Of a stretch of DNA of 64,000 nucleotides, positions 54,594-62,834 are shown piece after piece. How positions within the stretch are numbered: the stretch's first letter is position 1; every line of letters begins with the position of its first letter. The translations under genes were made by a program, and so were the position numbers. Below the pieces are notes generated by a model. That model was given only the letters and a program-made list of their open reading frames with translations, was not told where the DNA came from and ran no database searches. Origin of the DNA: Vibrio bathopelagicus (GTDB taxonomy: Bacteria > Pseudomonadota > Gammaproteobacteria > Enterobacterales > Vibrionaceae); the NCBI RefSeq assembly GCF_014879975.1, contig NZ_CP062500.1, positions 2,976,001 to 3,040,000 on the forward strand. The letters are read 5' to 3'.

Positions 54594-54904
54594 AGAGATA
54601 GACTGCCATTTGCTATAGATAGATGTTGATGACCGAGTATGAGGAAGAGAGTGAAACTTAAAACGAGCTAGTTGAACACTAACCCAAAACTTGTTTACTC
54701 GGCCATTTTGCAAGCAAGTCTATCGTTGATTGACGATTAATACAAACATCGATTGATACTTTCTTTTTTAAAAGACGAGCAGTCTTATTGCCTGTAGATG
54801 TAAAAATGCCGCTAAGTCATTCGCTTAACGGCATTTTGTGTTCATAAATGAATTCGATTATATTCGCGAAAACCCAAACAGAGTTTAGCTAAAATTGTTT
54901 ATTG
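54594..54904. other. Gap between yadG and the SulP gene
   Basis: These 311 bp hold the yadG promoter and a terminator for the SulP gene; no additional gene is seen. Confidence 0.7.
54803..54836 (-). terminator. Terminator of the SulP gene
   Basis: AAAATGCCG-CTAAG / CTTAACGGCATTTT with loop TCATTCG forms a long stem with A/T flanks on both strands. It is about 68 bp after the gene's stop on the minus strand. Confidence 0.88.
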
Positions 54905-56578
54905 CTAAACCGTTTCGAATTGATGCTCGTCTCTATCGACATAACTCGTAGCGGCGGTGAGCGCCTCATATCTGAATCGATAGGTGTTAGACTCAGGCAC
55001 TAAATCAATCACATGGAATTTCTCTAGCTGCTGACGGGTATTCTCATTTGGACACAACAAATAAACCTCACATTCGGCATCAAGGGCATCTTTGATTGCG
55101 TTCTCTAGCGCAAGACCGACTGTCACGTCAATCATAGGCACATCCGTCAGATCTAAGATCATTGCTTCATAATCAGAGATGCTCGAGTGCTGACGCGATA
55201 TCGCCTTCGAAACACTGAAAATCATCGGCCCAGAAAGGTAGAAGAACAAAACCTTACCGTTAGCGGTATCTAGCAGCTGACGTTCACTGTCCGTCAGCGG
55301 AATATCGTCTTCGTCATCACCATCACTGATGGACTTTACTTGTCTGGCTTGTTCACGACTCAAACGTTCAATAATTAGGATATTCGATATAAAGACACCA
55401 AGACCAACAGCAATAATCAAATCAACAAATACCGTAAGGAGCATCACGCCATACATCACGCCCATGCCCGCATAACTCACCTTGTGTGCACGCTGAATGA
55501 AACTCCAATCAAGAATATTGAAACCAACATACATCGCGATACCCGCGAGCACGGCCATTGGAATAGGTTCAGTCAAACCACCCGCCACCAATACCACCAG
55601 TGCCAGAACTAATGCACGAATAACACCTGAAAGTGGAGAACGAGCACCTACTTGGATATTCGTTACTGTCCCCATGGTGGCACCTGCGCCCGGCAAAGCG
55701 CCGAACAAACCAGAAATCATATTGGCGATGCCCTGTCCGCGAAGCTCCTTGTCAGAGTCATGCTCTTTACGGGTTAATGAGTCCCCGATCACCGCGGTAA
55801 GCAGTGTATCGATACAACCCAACGTACCCAACACCAAGGCATCAATTATCATGGTCGTGAACAGTTCAGGGCTAATCGTTGGAATAACTAAAGAAGGTAA
55901 GCCTGCTGGGATTTCACCAATACGACGGATAGAATCCGTATCGAAGATAATGACCGATAACAAGGTCACAGCAACTAGGGCAACCAATTGTGCAGGGACA
56001 TACTTGCGGTATTTAGCAGGAAAACCAAAAAGGATACCGAGCGTTAATGCCCCTAAAAACAGTTCGCTGAACTTCATGTTCGCCAAGGTATCAGGCAGTG
56101 CAGAAAGCGTCCCCATCACCCCACCAGATGGAGCGGCGTGTCCTAATAATGGAGAAAGCTGTAAGATGATCAGAATAACGCCAATTCCTGACATAAAGCC
56201 GGAGATCACGCTATATGGCATCAAAGTAACGTATTTACCGAGCTTTAATGTCCCAAGCAATATCTGAAATGCACCCGCCATCATCACGACGGTAAAGGTC
56301 ATTGCCATGCCAGTTTCAGGGTATTTAGCGACCATGCTGGTCATCACCGCCGTCATGATCACCGTCATTGGTCCGGTGGGCTCTGAGATCAAACTGCTGG
56401 AACCGCCAAATAATGCAGCAAACAGGCCAACCATAATGGCGCCCCATAAGCCCGCTTCCGCACCCGCTCCAGAAGCAACACCAAATGCTAACGCTAAAGG
56501 CAGTGAGATGATGGCTGTAGTGACACCGCCAAACATATCTCCTTTGAGATTGATATCCGCAAAACGACTTCCAAACAA
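54905..56578 (-). CDS. SulP-family anion transporter with STAS domain
   Basis: This 557-residue transporter has about 12-14 spans (1-410) and a C-terminal STAS domain (about 440-540, MILDLTDVPMIDVTVGLALE). SulP members carry sulfate, bicarbonate or other anions, often with sodium or protons. The hallmark near the N-terminus is TAIISLPLALAFGVASGAGAEAGLWGA (in two parts), and TMGTVTNIQVGARSPLSG (about 300) is a conserved substrate-site region. The gene diverges from a carbonic anhydrase gene with 244 bp between starts. That makes a bicarbonate transporter (BicA-like) more likely than a sulfate one, but this is inference. Confidence 0.85.
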   Translation of the reverse strand: MFGSRFADINLKGDMFGGVTTAIISLPLALAFGVASGAGAEAGLWGAIMVGLFAALFGGSSSLISEPTGPMTVIMTAVMTSMVAKYPETGMAMTFTVVMMAGAFQILLGTLKLGKYVTLMPYSVISGFMSGIGVILIILQLSPLLGHAAPSGGVMGTLSALPDTLANMKFSELFLGALTLGILFGFPAKYRKYVPAQLVALVAVTLLSVIIFDTDSIRRIGEIPAGLPSLVIPTISPELFTTMIIDALVLGTLGCIDTLLTAVIGDSLTRKEHDSDKELRGQGIANMISGLFGALPGAGATMGTVTNIQVGARSPLSGVIRALVLALVVLVAGGLTEPIPMAVLAGIAMYVGFNILDWSFIQRAHKVSYAGMGVMYGVMLLTVFVDLIIAVGLGVFISNILIIERLSREQARQVKSISDGDDEDDIPLTDSERQLLDTANGKVLFFYLSGPMIFSVSKAISRQHSSISDYEAMILDLTDVPMIDVTVGLALENAIKDALDAECEVYLLCPNENTRQQLEKFHVIDLVPESNTYRFRYEALTAATSYVDRDEHQFETV

Positions 56579-56822
56579 AACACACCTTCCTGATGATGAA
56601 ATGACAAACCTTATTACTTTAACAAATGAGTCTGTAACACAGAAAGTGTTAATTCAATCACATTATTCATGTCTTATAACCAGATGCTAGCTTCTACGCT
56701 AAGTTAATGATTTTAACAGCCAGAACACGTCAGATGAGTGCGAGTTGACACAGTTTTTACGAGATTGAATTTGTAACATTGTGTATAGTTATAATTCTTA
56801 ATTAAGGGACGTAAGACGCAAA

Positions 56823-57482
56823 ATGCCAGAGATTAAACAGCTTTTTGAAAACAACTCTAAATGGTCTGAAGAAATTCGTTCTCAAAGACCAGAGTATTTT
56901 ACAACGCTTGAAGAGGGTCAAAACCCTGGTTTCCTATGGATCGGCTGCTCTGATAGCCGTGTACCGGCCGAGCGTCTCACTGGTTTGTATTCTGGCGAAC
57001 TGTTTGTTCATCGAAATGTCGCTAACCAAGTGGTTCATACCGACCTAAACTGCCTGTCTGTTGTGCAGTACGCCGTAGATGTACTCAAAGTTAAACACAT
57101 TATTGTTTGTGGTCACTACGGTTGTGGAGGCGTTAATGCAGCGATTGATAACCCTAAACTTGGTCTGATCAATAACTGGTTACTTCACATCCGAGATAAT
57201 TATCTAAAGTACCGTAAGCAAATCGAGAGTCTTCCTCGTGAGCAATGGGGTGACAAACTGTGCGAAATTAACGTCGCAGAGCAGGTTTATAACTTGGGCA
57301 ATTCAACGATACTGCAAAATGCGTGGGAACGTGGTCAAGAGGTTGAAATCCACGGTGTTGTTTACGGCATTGGCAATGGCAAATTGCAAGATCTTGGTGT
57401 GCGTTGCTCTAGCAATAACACGTTAGAAAATAGCCATTTAGATGCACTTGATAAAATCCTTTCGTCTCCAATTCTTGGTTAA
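56823..57482 (+). CDS. can: Beta-carbonic anhydrase
   Basis: This 219-residue cytosolic zinc enzyme interconverts CO2 and bicarbonate, which carboxylases need. The zinc ligands and dyad stand at the E. coli Can positions: Cys42, Asp44 and Arg46 in [10 protein letters not shown], His98 and Cys101 in [28 protein letters not shown] and [11 protein letters not shown] are typical of the class. The neighbouring SulP transporter gene suggests joint control of the bicarbonate pool. A terminator separates it from convergent hpt. Confidence 0.95.
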   Translation: MPEIKQLFENNSKWSEEIRSQRPEYFTTLEEGQNPGFLWIGCSDSRVPAERLTGLYSGELFVHRNVANQVVHTDLNCLSVVQYAVDVLKVKHIIVCGHYGCGGVNAAIDNPKLGLINNWLLHIRDNYLKYRKQIESLPREQWGDKLCEINVAEQVYNLGNSTILQNAWERGQEVEIHGVVYGIGNGKLQDLGVRCSSNNTLENSHLDALDKILSSPILG

Positions 57483-57524
57483 TTATTAAGATTTAAACCT
57501 TATCGTTTAATCACTAGATATAAG

Positions 57525-57551
57525 AAAGGCTCGCATTGTGCGAGCCTTTTT
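57525..57551. terminator. Bidirectional terminator between can and hpt
   Basis: AAAGGCTCGC / GCGAGCCTTT with loop ATTGT and T-run forms a strong terminator; it can also serve hpt from the other side. Confidence 0.92.
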
Positions 57552-57575
57552 GTTTTGTCTTCAACAGAGTAATAA

Positions 57576-58106
57576 TTACTCTTGAGGTACAACTTTACCG
57601 ATGTACGGTAGGTGACGATATTTCTGTGCGTAGTCGATGCCCACACCAACAACGAATTCGTCAGGGATTTCAAAACCAATCCACTTAGTATCTACGATCA
57701 CTTCACGGCGAGAAGGCTTGTCTAGCAGTGTACAAATCTCGATAGATTTAGGACCGCGTAGGCTTAAAATCTCTTTCACTTTAGTCAGTGTGTTACCTGT
57801 ATCGATAATATCTTCTACAAGTAGAACATCTTTACCTTGGATATCGTCATCAAGGTCTTTCAAAATACGCACGTCACGCGAGCTTTCCATGCCGTTGCCG
57901 TAGCTAGATGCGGTCATGAAATCAACTTGGTGAGTTAAATCGATAGCACGAGCAAGATCCGCCATAAAGACAAAAGATCCACGTAATAAGCCAACTAGAA
58001 CTAGATCTTCACTACCGTTGTAGTGTTCCGTGATCTGTTTACCTAGTTCATTCACTCGATCCTGAACTTCTTGCTCAGAGATCATGACTTCAACTGTATG
58101 CTTCAT
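57576..58106 (-). CDS. hpt: Hypoxanthine phosphoribosyltransferase
   Basis: Hpt salvages hypoxanthine (and guanine less well) to IMP/GMP using PRPP. The 176-residue protein has the PRPP-binding signature [16 protein letters not shown] (about 95), the flexible loop [13 protein letters not shown] (about 64) and a C-terminal [21 protein letters not shown] (in parts), all typical. It diverges from the LuxR/HapR-type gene, an arrangement conserved in Vibrio (V. cholerae VC0585 and hapR). No purine riboswitch is visible upstream. Confidence 0.95.
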   Translation of the reverse strand: MKHTVEVMISEQEVQDRVNELGKQITEHYNGSEDLVLVGLLRGSFVFMADLARAIDLTHQVDFMTASSYGNGMESSRDVRILKDLDDDIQGKDVLLVEDIIDTGNTLTKVKEILSLRGPKSIEICTLLDKPSRREVIVDTKWIGFEIPDEFVVGVGIDYAQKYRHLPYIGKVVPQE

Positions 58107-58391
58107 ACTGCTCTCATTTTATTTGGTGATTGCGACAAGTGTAGACAGTTTTGCCATTGATGCCGCTCAATTTTGTGGGTAAGTCTAGCATTGCTCAAAT
58201 ACCCACACCACCTTATGGTTCGAATTTACTCACACATTCTCAACGAAGTGTGCGCTGGTGCCTTGTCTAATACTCTCTTCCTTTCACATCAATCCTGATC
58301 ACGCTTTATGGATCAAGTTTGATGTAACTGCCTATAAAACAAGCTCAAAGGATTGACCATTCGCATATGCACCATTACACTCATCTTGGCT

Positions 58392-58413
58392 TAAATAATA
58401 ATAAAATCATTAA
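58392..58413. promoter_or_regulatory. Candidate LuxR-family autorepression site
   Basis: The reverse strand TTAATGATTTTATTATTATTTA fits 14 of 22 positions of the consensus TTATTGATAAATTTATCAATAA as I remember it. Autorepression is known for LuxR/HapR. The AT richness means a chance match is possible. Confidence 0.4.
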
Positions 58414-58424
58414 TATAAAAAATT

Positions 58425-58436
58425 CGTTGGCAAGGA
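58425..58436 (+). promoter_or_regulatory. Probable Qrr small-RNA pairing site over the ribosome site
   Basis: CGTTGGCAAGGA lies just upstream of the ATG. GTTGGC (58426-58431) complements the GCCAAC that I recall from the conserved core of Vibrio Qrr RNAs, and AAGGA is the ribosome site. Pairing here would block translation at low cell density. Confidence 0.6.
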
Positions 58437-58443
58437 AAACAAA

Positions 58444-59049
58444 ATGGACTCAATCTCTAAGAGACCTAGAACTAGGCTTTCACCCCTAAAAAGAAAACTG
58501 CAATTGATGGAGATCGCTCTTGAAGTCTTCTCTCGTCGTGGCATTGGCCGTGGCGGTCATGCAGACATCGCAGACATTGCTCAAGTATCAGTTGCAACGG
58601 TATTTAACTACTTCCCAACCCGTGAAGATCTGGTTGATGAAGTACTTAATCACGTGGTTCGCCAATTCTCTAACTTCCTTTCAGACAATATCGACTTAGA
58701 TATTCACGCAAAAGAAAACCTACATAATATTGCGACTGAAATGGTGACGTTAGTGGCTCAAGATAGCCATTGGTTGAACGTATGGTTTGAATGGAGTGCT
58801 TCGACTCGCGATGAAGTTTGGCCTCTATTCGTAACCACAAACCGCACTAACCAAATGTTAGTACAAAACATGTTTAGCAAAGCGATTGAGCGCGGCGAAG
58901 TTTGCGACGATCACGATCCTAAGCATCTAGCAAACCTATTCCACGGCATTTGCTACTCGCTATTCATTCAAGCGAAACGTGTTGAAACGCCTGAAGAGCT
59001 TTCAAGCTTAACGGATAGCTACTTGAACATGCTGTGCATTTATAAGTAA
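58444..59049 (+). CDS. luxR: Quorum-sensing master regulator, LuxR/HapR/SmcR/OpaR family (TetR type)
   Basis: This 201-residue TetR-fold regulator controls hundreds of genes at high cell density in vibrios. The N-terminal helix-turn-helix (about 20-65) contains GIGRGGHADIADIAQVSVATVFNYFPTRE (in parts), the invariant LuxR/HapR DNA-binding block. The C-terminal ligand/dimer domain has WFEWSASTRDEVWPLF (about 115). Length is close to HapR and LuxR. The gene lies between hpt and lpd, as in V. parahaemolyticus opaR. In V. cholerae, HapR limits chitin-independent programmes and joins TfoX in competence. Species name (litR, smcR, vtpR) depends on the strain. Confidence 0.96.
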   Translation: MDSISKRPRTRLSPLKRKLQLMEIALEVFSRRGIGRGGHADIADIAQVSVATVFNYFPTREDLVDEVLNHVVRQFSNFLSDNIDLDIHAKENLHNIATEMVTLVAQDSHWLNVWFEWSASTRDEVWPLFVTTNRTNQMLVQNMFSKAIERGEVCDDHDPKHLANLFHGICYSLFIQAKRVETPEELSSLTDSYLNMLCIYK

Positions 59050-59076
59050 ATTCGAGCTTCGAGATAAATTGTTAAA

Positions 59077-59106
59077 GGGTTGGCCTAATCGGTCAGCCCT
59101 TTTTTT
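59077..59106 (+). terminator. Terminator of the luxR-type gene
   Basis: GGGTTGGCC / GGTCAGCCC (with two G-U pairs) and loop TAATC are followed by a run of T, 28 bp after the stop. Confidence 0.88.
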
Positions 59107-59125
59107 GTGGAGTGTAGTCGCTCTT

Positions 59126-59157
59126 CGCATCTCGAGCGTAGCGTACACGCATCTCGA
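59126..59157. repeat. Direct repeat CGCATCTCGA in an intergenic stretch
   Basis: CGCATCTCGA occurs at 59126-59135 and 59148-59157, with GCGTAGCGTACA between. TTCGAG also occurs twice at 59051-59066. It may be a copy of a small dispersed intergenic repeat. Confidence 0.5.
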
Positions 59158-59186
59158 AGTGAAACGTTCCTGCACCTTACATCAGA

Positions 59187-59220
59187 CATAAAAAAACCGC
59201 TGACGAATCAGCGGCTTTTA
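59187..59220. terminator. Terminator of lpd (bidirectional)
   Basis: CCGCTGA / TCAGCGG with loop CGAA is flanked by A6 and T4. It is 29 bp after the lpd stop on the minus strand. Confidence 0.9.
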
Positions 59221-59248
59221 AAAACATTAGCGAGTGGCTAAAAAAGAA

Positions 59249-60679
59249 TTACTTCTTCCTTTTCACTGCTTTTTTGTTTGGAAGGTCAGTGATTGAACCT
59301 TCGAATACTTCCGCAGCTAGACCAACAGACTCGTGTAGAGTTGGGTGAGCGTGGATAGTAAGTGCGATATCTTCTGCATCACAACCCATTTCGATTGCTA
59401 GGCCGATTTCGCCAAGAAGTTCACCACCGTTAGTACCAACAACAGCACCACCGATTACGCGATGAGTATCTTTATCGAAGATCATCTTAGTTACGCCGTC
59501 TGCACAATCAGATGCGATAGCACGACCAGAAGCAGCCCAAGGGAAAGTAGCAACTTCGTAGTTGATGCCTTCAGCTTTCGCTTCTTTCTCAGTCTTACCT
59601 ACCCAAGCAACTTCTGGCTCAGTGTACGCAATTGATGGAATTACTTTAGGATCGAAGTAGTGCTTCTTACCAGAGATAACTTCAGCAGCTACGTGACCTT
59701 CATGCACACCTTTATGAGCAAGCATTGGTTGACCAACAACGTCACCGATCGCATGGATGTGAGGAACGTTAGTACGCATTTGCTTATCAACATTGATGAA
59801 ACCACGCTCATCAACTTCGATACCTGCTTTTTCAGCGTCGATAAGTGCACCGTTTGGAACACGACCGATAGCAACAAGAACAGCATCGTAGCGCTCAGCT
59901 TCAGCTGGTGCTTTTTTGCCTTCCATTGACACGTAGATACCGTCTTCTTTCGCTTCAACAGCAGTCACTTTAGTTTCAAGCATTAGCTTGAACTTGTTCT
60001 TGATGCGTTTAGTGAAGACTTTAACGATGTCTTTATCCGCAGCTGGGATAACTTGATCGAACATCTCAACAACTTCAACTTTAGAACCTAGAGAGTGGTA
60101 AACCGTACCCATCTCAAGACCGATGATACCACCGCCCATGATAAGCAGTTTTTCTGGTACTTCGTTTAGTTCTAGTGCATCCGTAGAGTCCCAAATACGT
60201 GGGTCTTCATGTGGGATGAACGGAAGTTTGATTGGGCGAGAACCCGCAGCGATGATTGCGTTATCGAAGTTAACCGTAGTTGCTTCGCCTTCGCCTTCAA
60301 CAAGAATGCTGTTAGGACCTGTGAACTTACCGAAACCGTTAACAACAGTAACGTTACGCATCTTAGCCATACCGCCAAGACCGCCAGTTAGTTGGTCAAC
60401 TACTTTATCTTTCCAGATACGGATCTTGTTGATGTCCGTTTGTGGCTCGCCGAATACAACGCCGTGCTCTGCCATCGCTTTTGCTTCTTCAATTACTTTA
60501 GAAACGTGAAGAAGTGCTTTTGATGGAATACAACCAACGTTTAGACATACACCACCAAGAGTGCTGTAACGTTCAACTAGTACTGTTTCTAGACCTAAAT
60601 CCGCACAACGGAATGCCGCTGAGTAGCCAGCAGGACCTGAACCAAGTACAACAACTTGGGCTTTAATTTCTTTGCTCAT
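59249..60679 (-). CDS. lpd: Dihydrolipoamide dehydrogenase (E3)
   Basis: E3 reoxidises dihydrolipoyl groups of the pyruvate, 2-oxoglutarate and glycine complexes and passes electrons to NAD via FAD. The 476-residue chain has the FAD fingerprint VVLGSGPAGYSAAFR (about 10), the redox disulfide Cys45/Cys50 in GGVCLNVGCIPSKALLH, the NAD fold LLIMGGGIIGLEMG (about 179) and the active His-Glu pair in HAHPTLHESVG near 445. It is downstream of aceF in the same direction with 242 bp between, so it can be co-transcribed and may also have its own promoter. It ends in a basic KKAVKRKK tail. Confidence 0.96.
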   Translation of the reverse strand: MSKEIKAQVVVLGSGPAGYSAAFRCADLGLETVLVERYSTLGGVCLNVGCIPSKALLHVSKVIEEAKAMAEHGVVFGEPQTDINKIRIWKDKVVDQLTGGLGGMAKMRNVTVVNGFGKFTGPNSILVEGEGEATTVNFDNAIIAAGSRPIKLPFIPHEDPRIWDSTDALELNEVPEKLLIMGGGIIGLEMGTVYHSLGSKVEVVEMFDQVIPAADKDIVKVFTKRIKNKFKLMLETKVTAVEAKEDGIYVSMEGKKAPAEAERYDAVLVAIGRVPNGALIDAEKAGIEVDERGFINVDKQMRTNVPHIHAIGDVVGQPMLAHKGVHEGHVAAEVISGKKHYFDPKVIPSIAYTEPEVAWVGKTEKEAKAEGINYEVATFPWAASGRAIASDCADGVTKMIFDKDTHRVIGGAVVGTNGGELLGEIGLAIEMGCDAEDIALTIHAHPTLHESVGLAAEVFEGSITDLPNKKAVKRKK

Positions 60680-60880
60680 TGTGACCTCTTGTAGTCATTA
60701 TCCCTAACAGGCTGAGTAGATGTTCTTAAAATTATTGGGCTTTCAAACAGGAAACATTTTACAGAGATGTTAACAGTGTGAAAGTAGCTTTAAGTTAGCC
60801 TGTGAGCTAGACAACAATTCCCCCGCAGTTTATGAGAAATGCCGGAAACTGTTCTCTAAAAATAGTCTTTGTATAAAGAA

Positions 60881-60906
60881 TTAAGGTGACCCGAAAGCCA
60901 CCTTAA
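60881..60906 (-). terminator. Hairpin between aceF and lpd, probable attenuator
   Basis: TTAAGGTG / CACCTTAA form a perfect 8-bp stem with a 10-base loop, 15 bp past the aceF stop. The tail AATTCTTT is only moderately T-rich, so read-through into lpd is expected. Confidence 0.55.
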
Positions 60907-60921
60907 TAATTACTTTCTCAA

Positions 60922-62808
60922 TTACAGTACTAGACGACGAATGTCAGATAGTGCGCTGTTTAGGAAAGTAATGAAGCGTGCACCTTCAGCACCATCGATC
61001 ACGCGGTGATCGTATGATAGAGACAGTGGAAGCTGTAGACGTGGTTGGAATTCTTTACCATTCCAAACTGGCTTAATTTCAGACTTAGATACACCTAGGA
61101 TACCTACTTCTGGAGCATTTACGATTGGTGTAAATGCAGTACCGCCAATACCACCAAGGCTAGAAATTGTGAAACAACCGCCTTGCATGTCTGCTGCTGT
61201 TAGCTTGCCAGAGCGTGCTTTCTTAGAAACAACCATTAGTTCTTCAGATAGCTCGTAAATACCTTTCTTGTTCACGTCTTTGAAAACAGGAACAACTAGG
61301 CCGTTTGGTGTATCAACTGCGATACCCACGTTTACGTACTTCTTAAGAATGATGCTTTCGCCATCGTCAGAAAGAGACGAGTTGAATGCTGGGAATGCTT
61401 CTAGCGCTTTAGCAACAGCTTTCATGATGAACACAAGTGGCGTGATCTTCATACCAGTGTCTTTCTTCGCTTCGATTGCGTTCTGTTCTTTACGGAATGC
61501 TTCTAGCTCAGTGATGTCTGCGTTGTCCCACTGTGTAACGTGAGGGATCATTACCCAGTTACGGTGCAGGTTAGCGCCAGAGATCTTCTTAATCTTAGAA
61601 AGCTTCTGAATTTCAGTTTCACCGAACTTGCTGAAGTCAACTTTTGGCCATGGTAGTAGACCAAGAGCAGAACCGTCGCCGCCTTTGCCAGATGCTGCAG
61701 CACCAGACTCTAGACGCTTAAGTGCATCTTTAACGTAAGACTGAACGTCTTCTTTAAGGATACGGCTCTTACGACCAGTACCTTTAACCTTAGAAAGGTT
61801 AACGCCAAATTCGCGAGCAAGACGACGAACAACTGGAGATGCGTGCGCGTAGTCACCGTTCTCTTGGAAGTCGCCTGCTGCTGGAGCTACTGCTTCTGCT
61901 TTAGGTGCAGGTGCTGCTGCCGGAGCTTGTGCTGGAGCGGAAGCCGCCACAGCTACTGGAGCTGCGCCTTCAACAACGAAAGTCATGATTGAAGAGCCTG
62001 TTGACACTTTGTCGCCAGCTGCAATCTTGATTTCTTTTACTGTACCAGCGAATGGTGCAGGAACTTCCATTGAAGCTTTGTCGCCTTCAACAGTAATTAG
62101 AGATTGCTCTTCTTCTACTGTATCGCCAACCGCTACCATGATTTCAGTAACTTCTACTTCGTCACCACCGATATCAGGAACGTTCACTTCTTTCTCAGCA
62201 GATGCTGCTGGAGCCGCTGCAACTGGTGCCGCTGCTGGAGCAGGAGCTGCTGCAACTGGAGCGCCAGAACCTGCCACTTCAAATACCATTACTAGAGAAC
62301 CAGTAGATACTGAGTCACCAGAAGCGATCTTAATTTCTTTAACGATACCAGCGAATGGTGCAGGAACTTCCATTGAAGCCTTGTCACCTTCAACAGTAAG
62401 AAGAGATTGCTCTTCTTCTACTGCGTCGCCGATAGCTACCATGATTTCAGTTACTTCAACTTCATCACCACCGATATCAGGAACGTGAACTTCTTTAAGC
62501 TCAGCTGCCGCTGCAGGAGCAGCTGCAACTGGTGCCGCCGCTTCAACTGCTGGCGCAGCCGGTGCTGCTGCAGCACCTTCCGCTTCGAAGATCATGATAA
62601 GAGAACCAGTAGAAACAGAATCACCTTCTGAAATCTTGATTTCTTTAACGATACCCGCTTGAGACGCAGGAACTTCCATTGAAGCTTTGTCGCCTTCAAC
62701 AGTGATCAGTGACTGCTCTTCTTCAACCTTGTCGCCAACGTTTACAAGAATCTCAGTTACTTCAACCTCGTCAGCACCGATGTCTGGTACATTAATTTCG
62801 ATTGTCAT
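60922..62808 (-). CDS. aceF: Dihydrolipoamide acetyltransferase (E2 of pyruvate dehydrogenase)
   Basis: AceF is the core of the pyruvate dehydrogenase complex. This 628-residue chain has three lipoyl domains, with the lipoyl-lysines at K41, K143 and K244 in [10 protein letters not shown], joined by Ala/Pro-rich linkers (80-105, 180-205, 283-312). A peripheral-subunit binding domain follows ([19 protein letters not shown], about 322-358), then the catalytic acetyltransferase domain with the His-Asp motif [12 protein letters not shown] near 600. The three lipoyl domains are almost identical at the DNA level. It lies 26 bp after aceE. Confidence 0.96.
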   Translation of the reverse strand: MTIEINVPDIGADEVEVTEILVNVGDKVEEEQSLITVEGDKASMEVPASQAGIVKEIKISEGDSVSTGSLIMIFEAEGAAAAPAAPAVEAAAPVAAAPAAAAELKEVHVPDIGGDEVEVTEIMVAIGDAVEEEQSLLTVEGDKASMEVPAPFAGIVKEIKIASGDSVSTGSLVMVFEVAGSGAPVAAAPAPAAAPVAAAPAASAEKEVNVPDIGGDEVEVTEIMVAVGDTVEEEQSLITVEGDKASMEVPAPFAGTVKEIKIAAGDKVSTGSSIMTFVVEGAAPVAVAASAPAQAPAAAPAPKAEAVAPAAGDFQENGDYAHASPVVRRLAREFGVNLSKVKGTGRKSRILKEDVQSYVKDALKRLESGAAASGKGGDGSALGLLPWPKVDFSKFGETEIQKLSKIKKISGANLHRNWVMIPHVTQWDNADITELEAFRKEQNAIEAKKDTGMKITPLVFIMKAVAKALEAFPAFNSSLSDDGESIILKKYVNVGIAVDTPNGLVVPVFKDVNKKGIYELSEELMVVSKKARSGKLTAADMQGGCFTISSLGGIGGTAFTPIVNAPEVGILGVSKSEIKPVWNGKEFQPRLQLPLSLSYDHRVIDGAEGARFITFLNSALSDIRRLVL

Positions 62809-62834
62809 TGTATTTACCTACCTTAATGCCAGTC

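Larger units (their letters stand above)
58107..58443 (+). promoter_or_regulatory. Promoter and leader region of the luxR/hapR-type gene
   Basis: This 337-bp gap carries the hpt promoter on one strand and the quorum regulator's promoter and leader on the other. Near the start codon it has an AT-rich dyad like an autorepression site and a GTTGGC block. I see no small protein gene in it. The stretch 58150-58330 contains no further recognisable element. Confidence 0.6.

Noticed and set aside
54594..54713. Forty-residue N-terminal extension of YadG
   Set aside because: No ATPase-like content; the ATG at 54593 matches the family's start.
55497..56267. 256-codon plus-strand frame opposite the SulP gene
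   Set aside because: It is antisense to a clear membrane protein, is rich in Ser/Pro/Ile typical of antisense membrane-gene readings, and has no ribosome site.
58107..58400. Purine riboswitch upstream of hpt
   Set aside because: No three-way-junction pattern or conserved purine-aptamer core is visible in the hpt leader.
60123..60509. 128-codon plus-strand frame opposite lpd
   Set aside because: Antisense shadow; low-complexity Ser/Pro composition and no initiation signal.
61985..62488. 167-codon plus-strand frame opposite aceF
   Set aside because: It mirrors the lipoyl repeats (its own sequence repeats likewise) and has no independent support.
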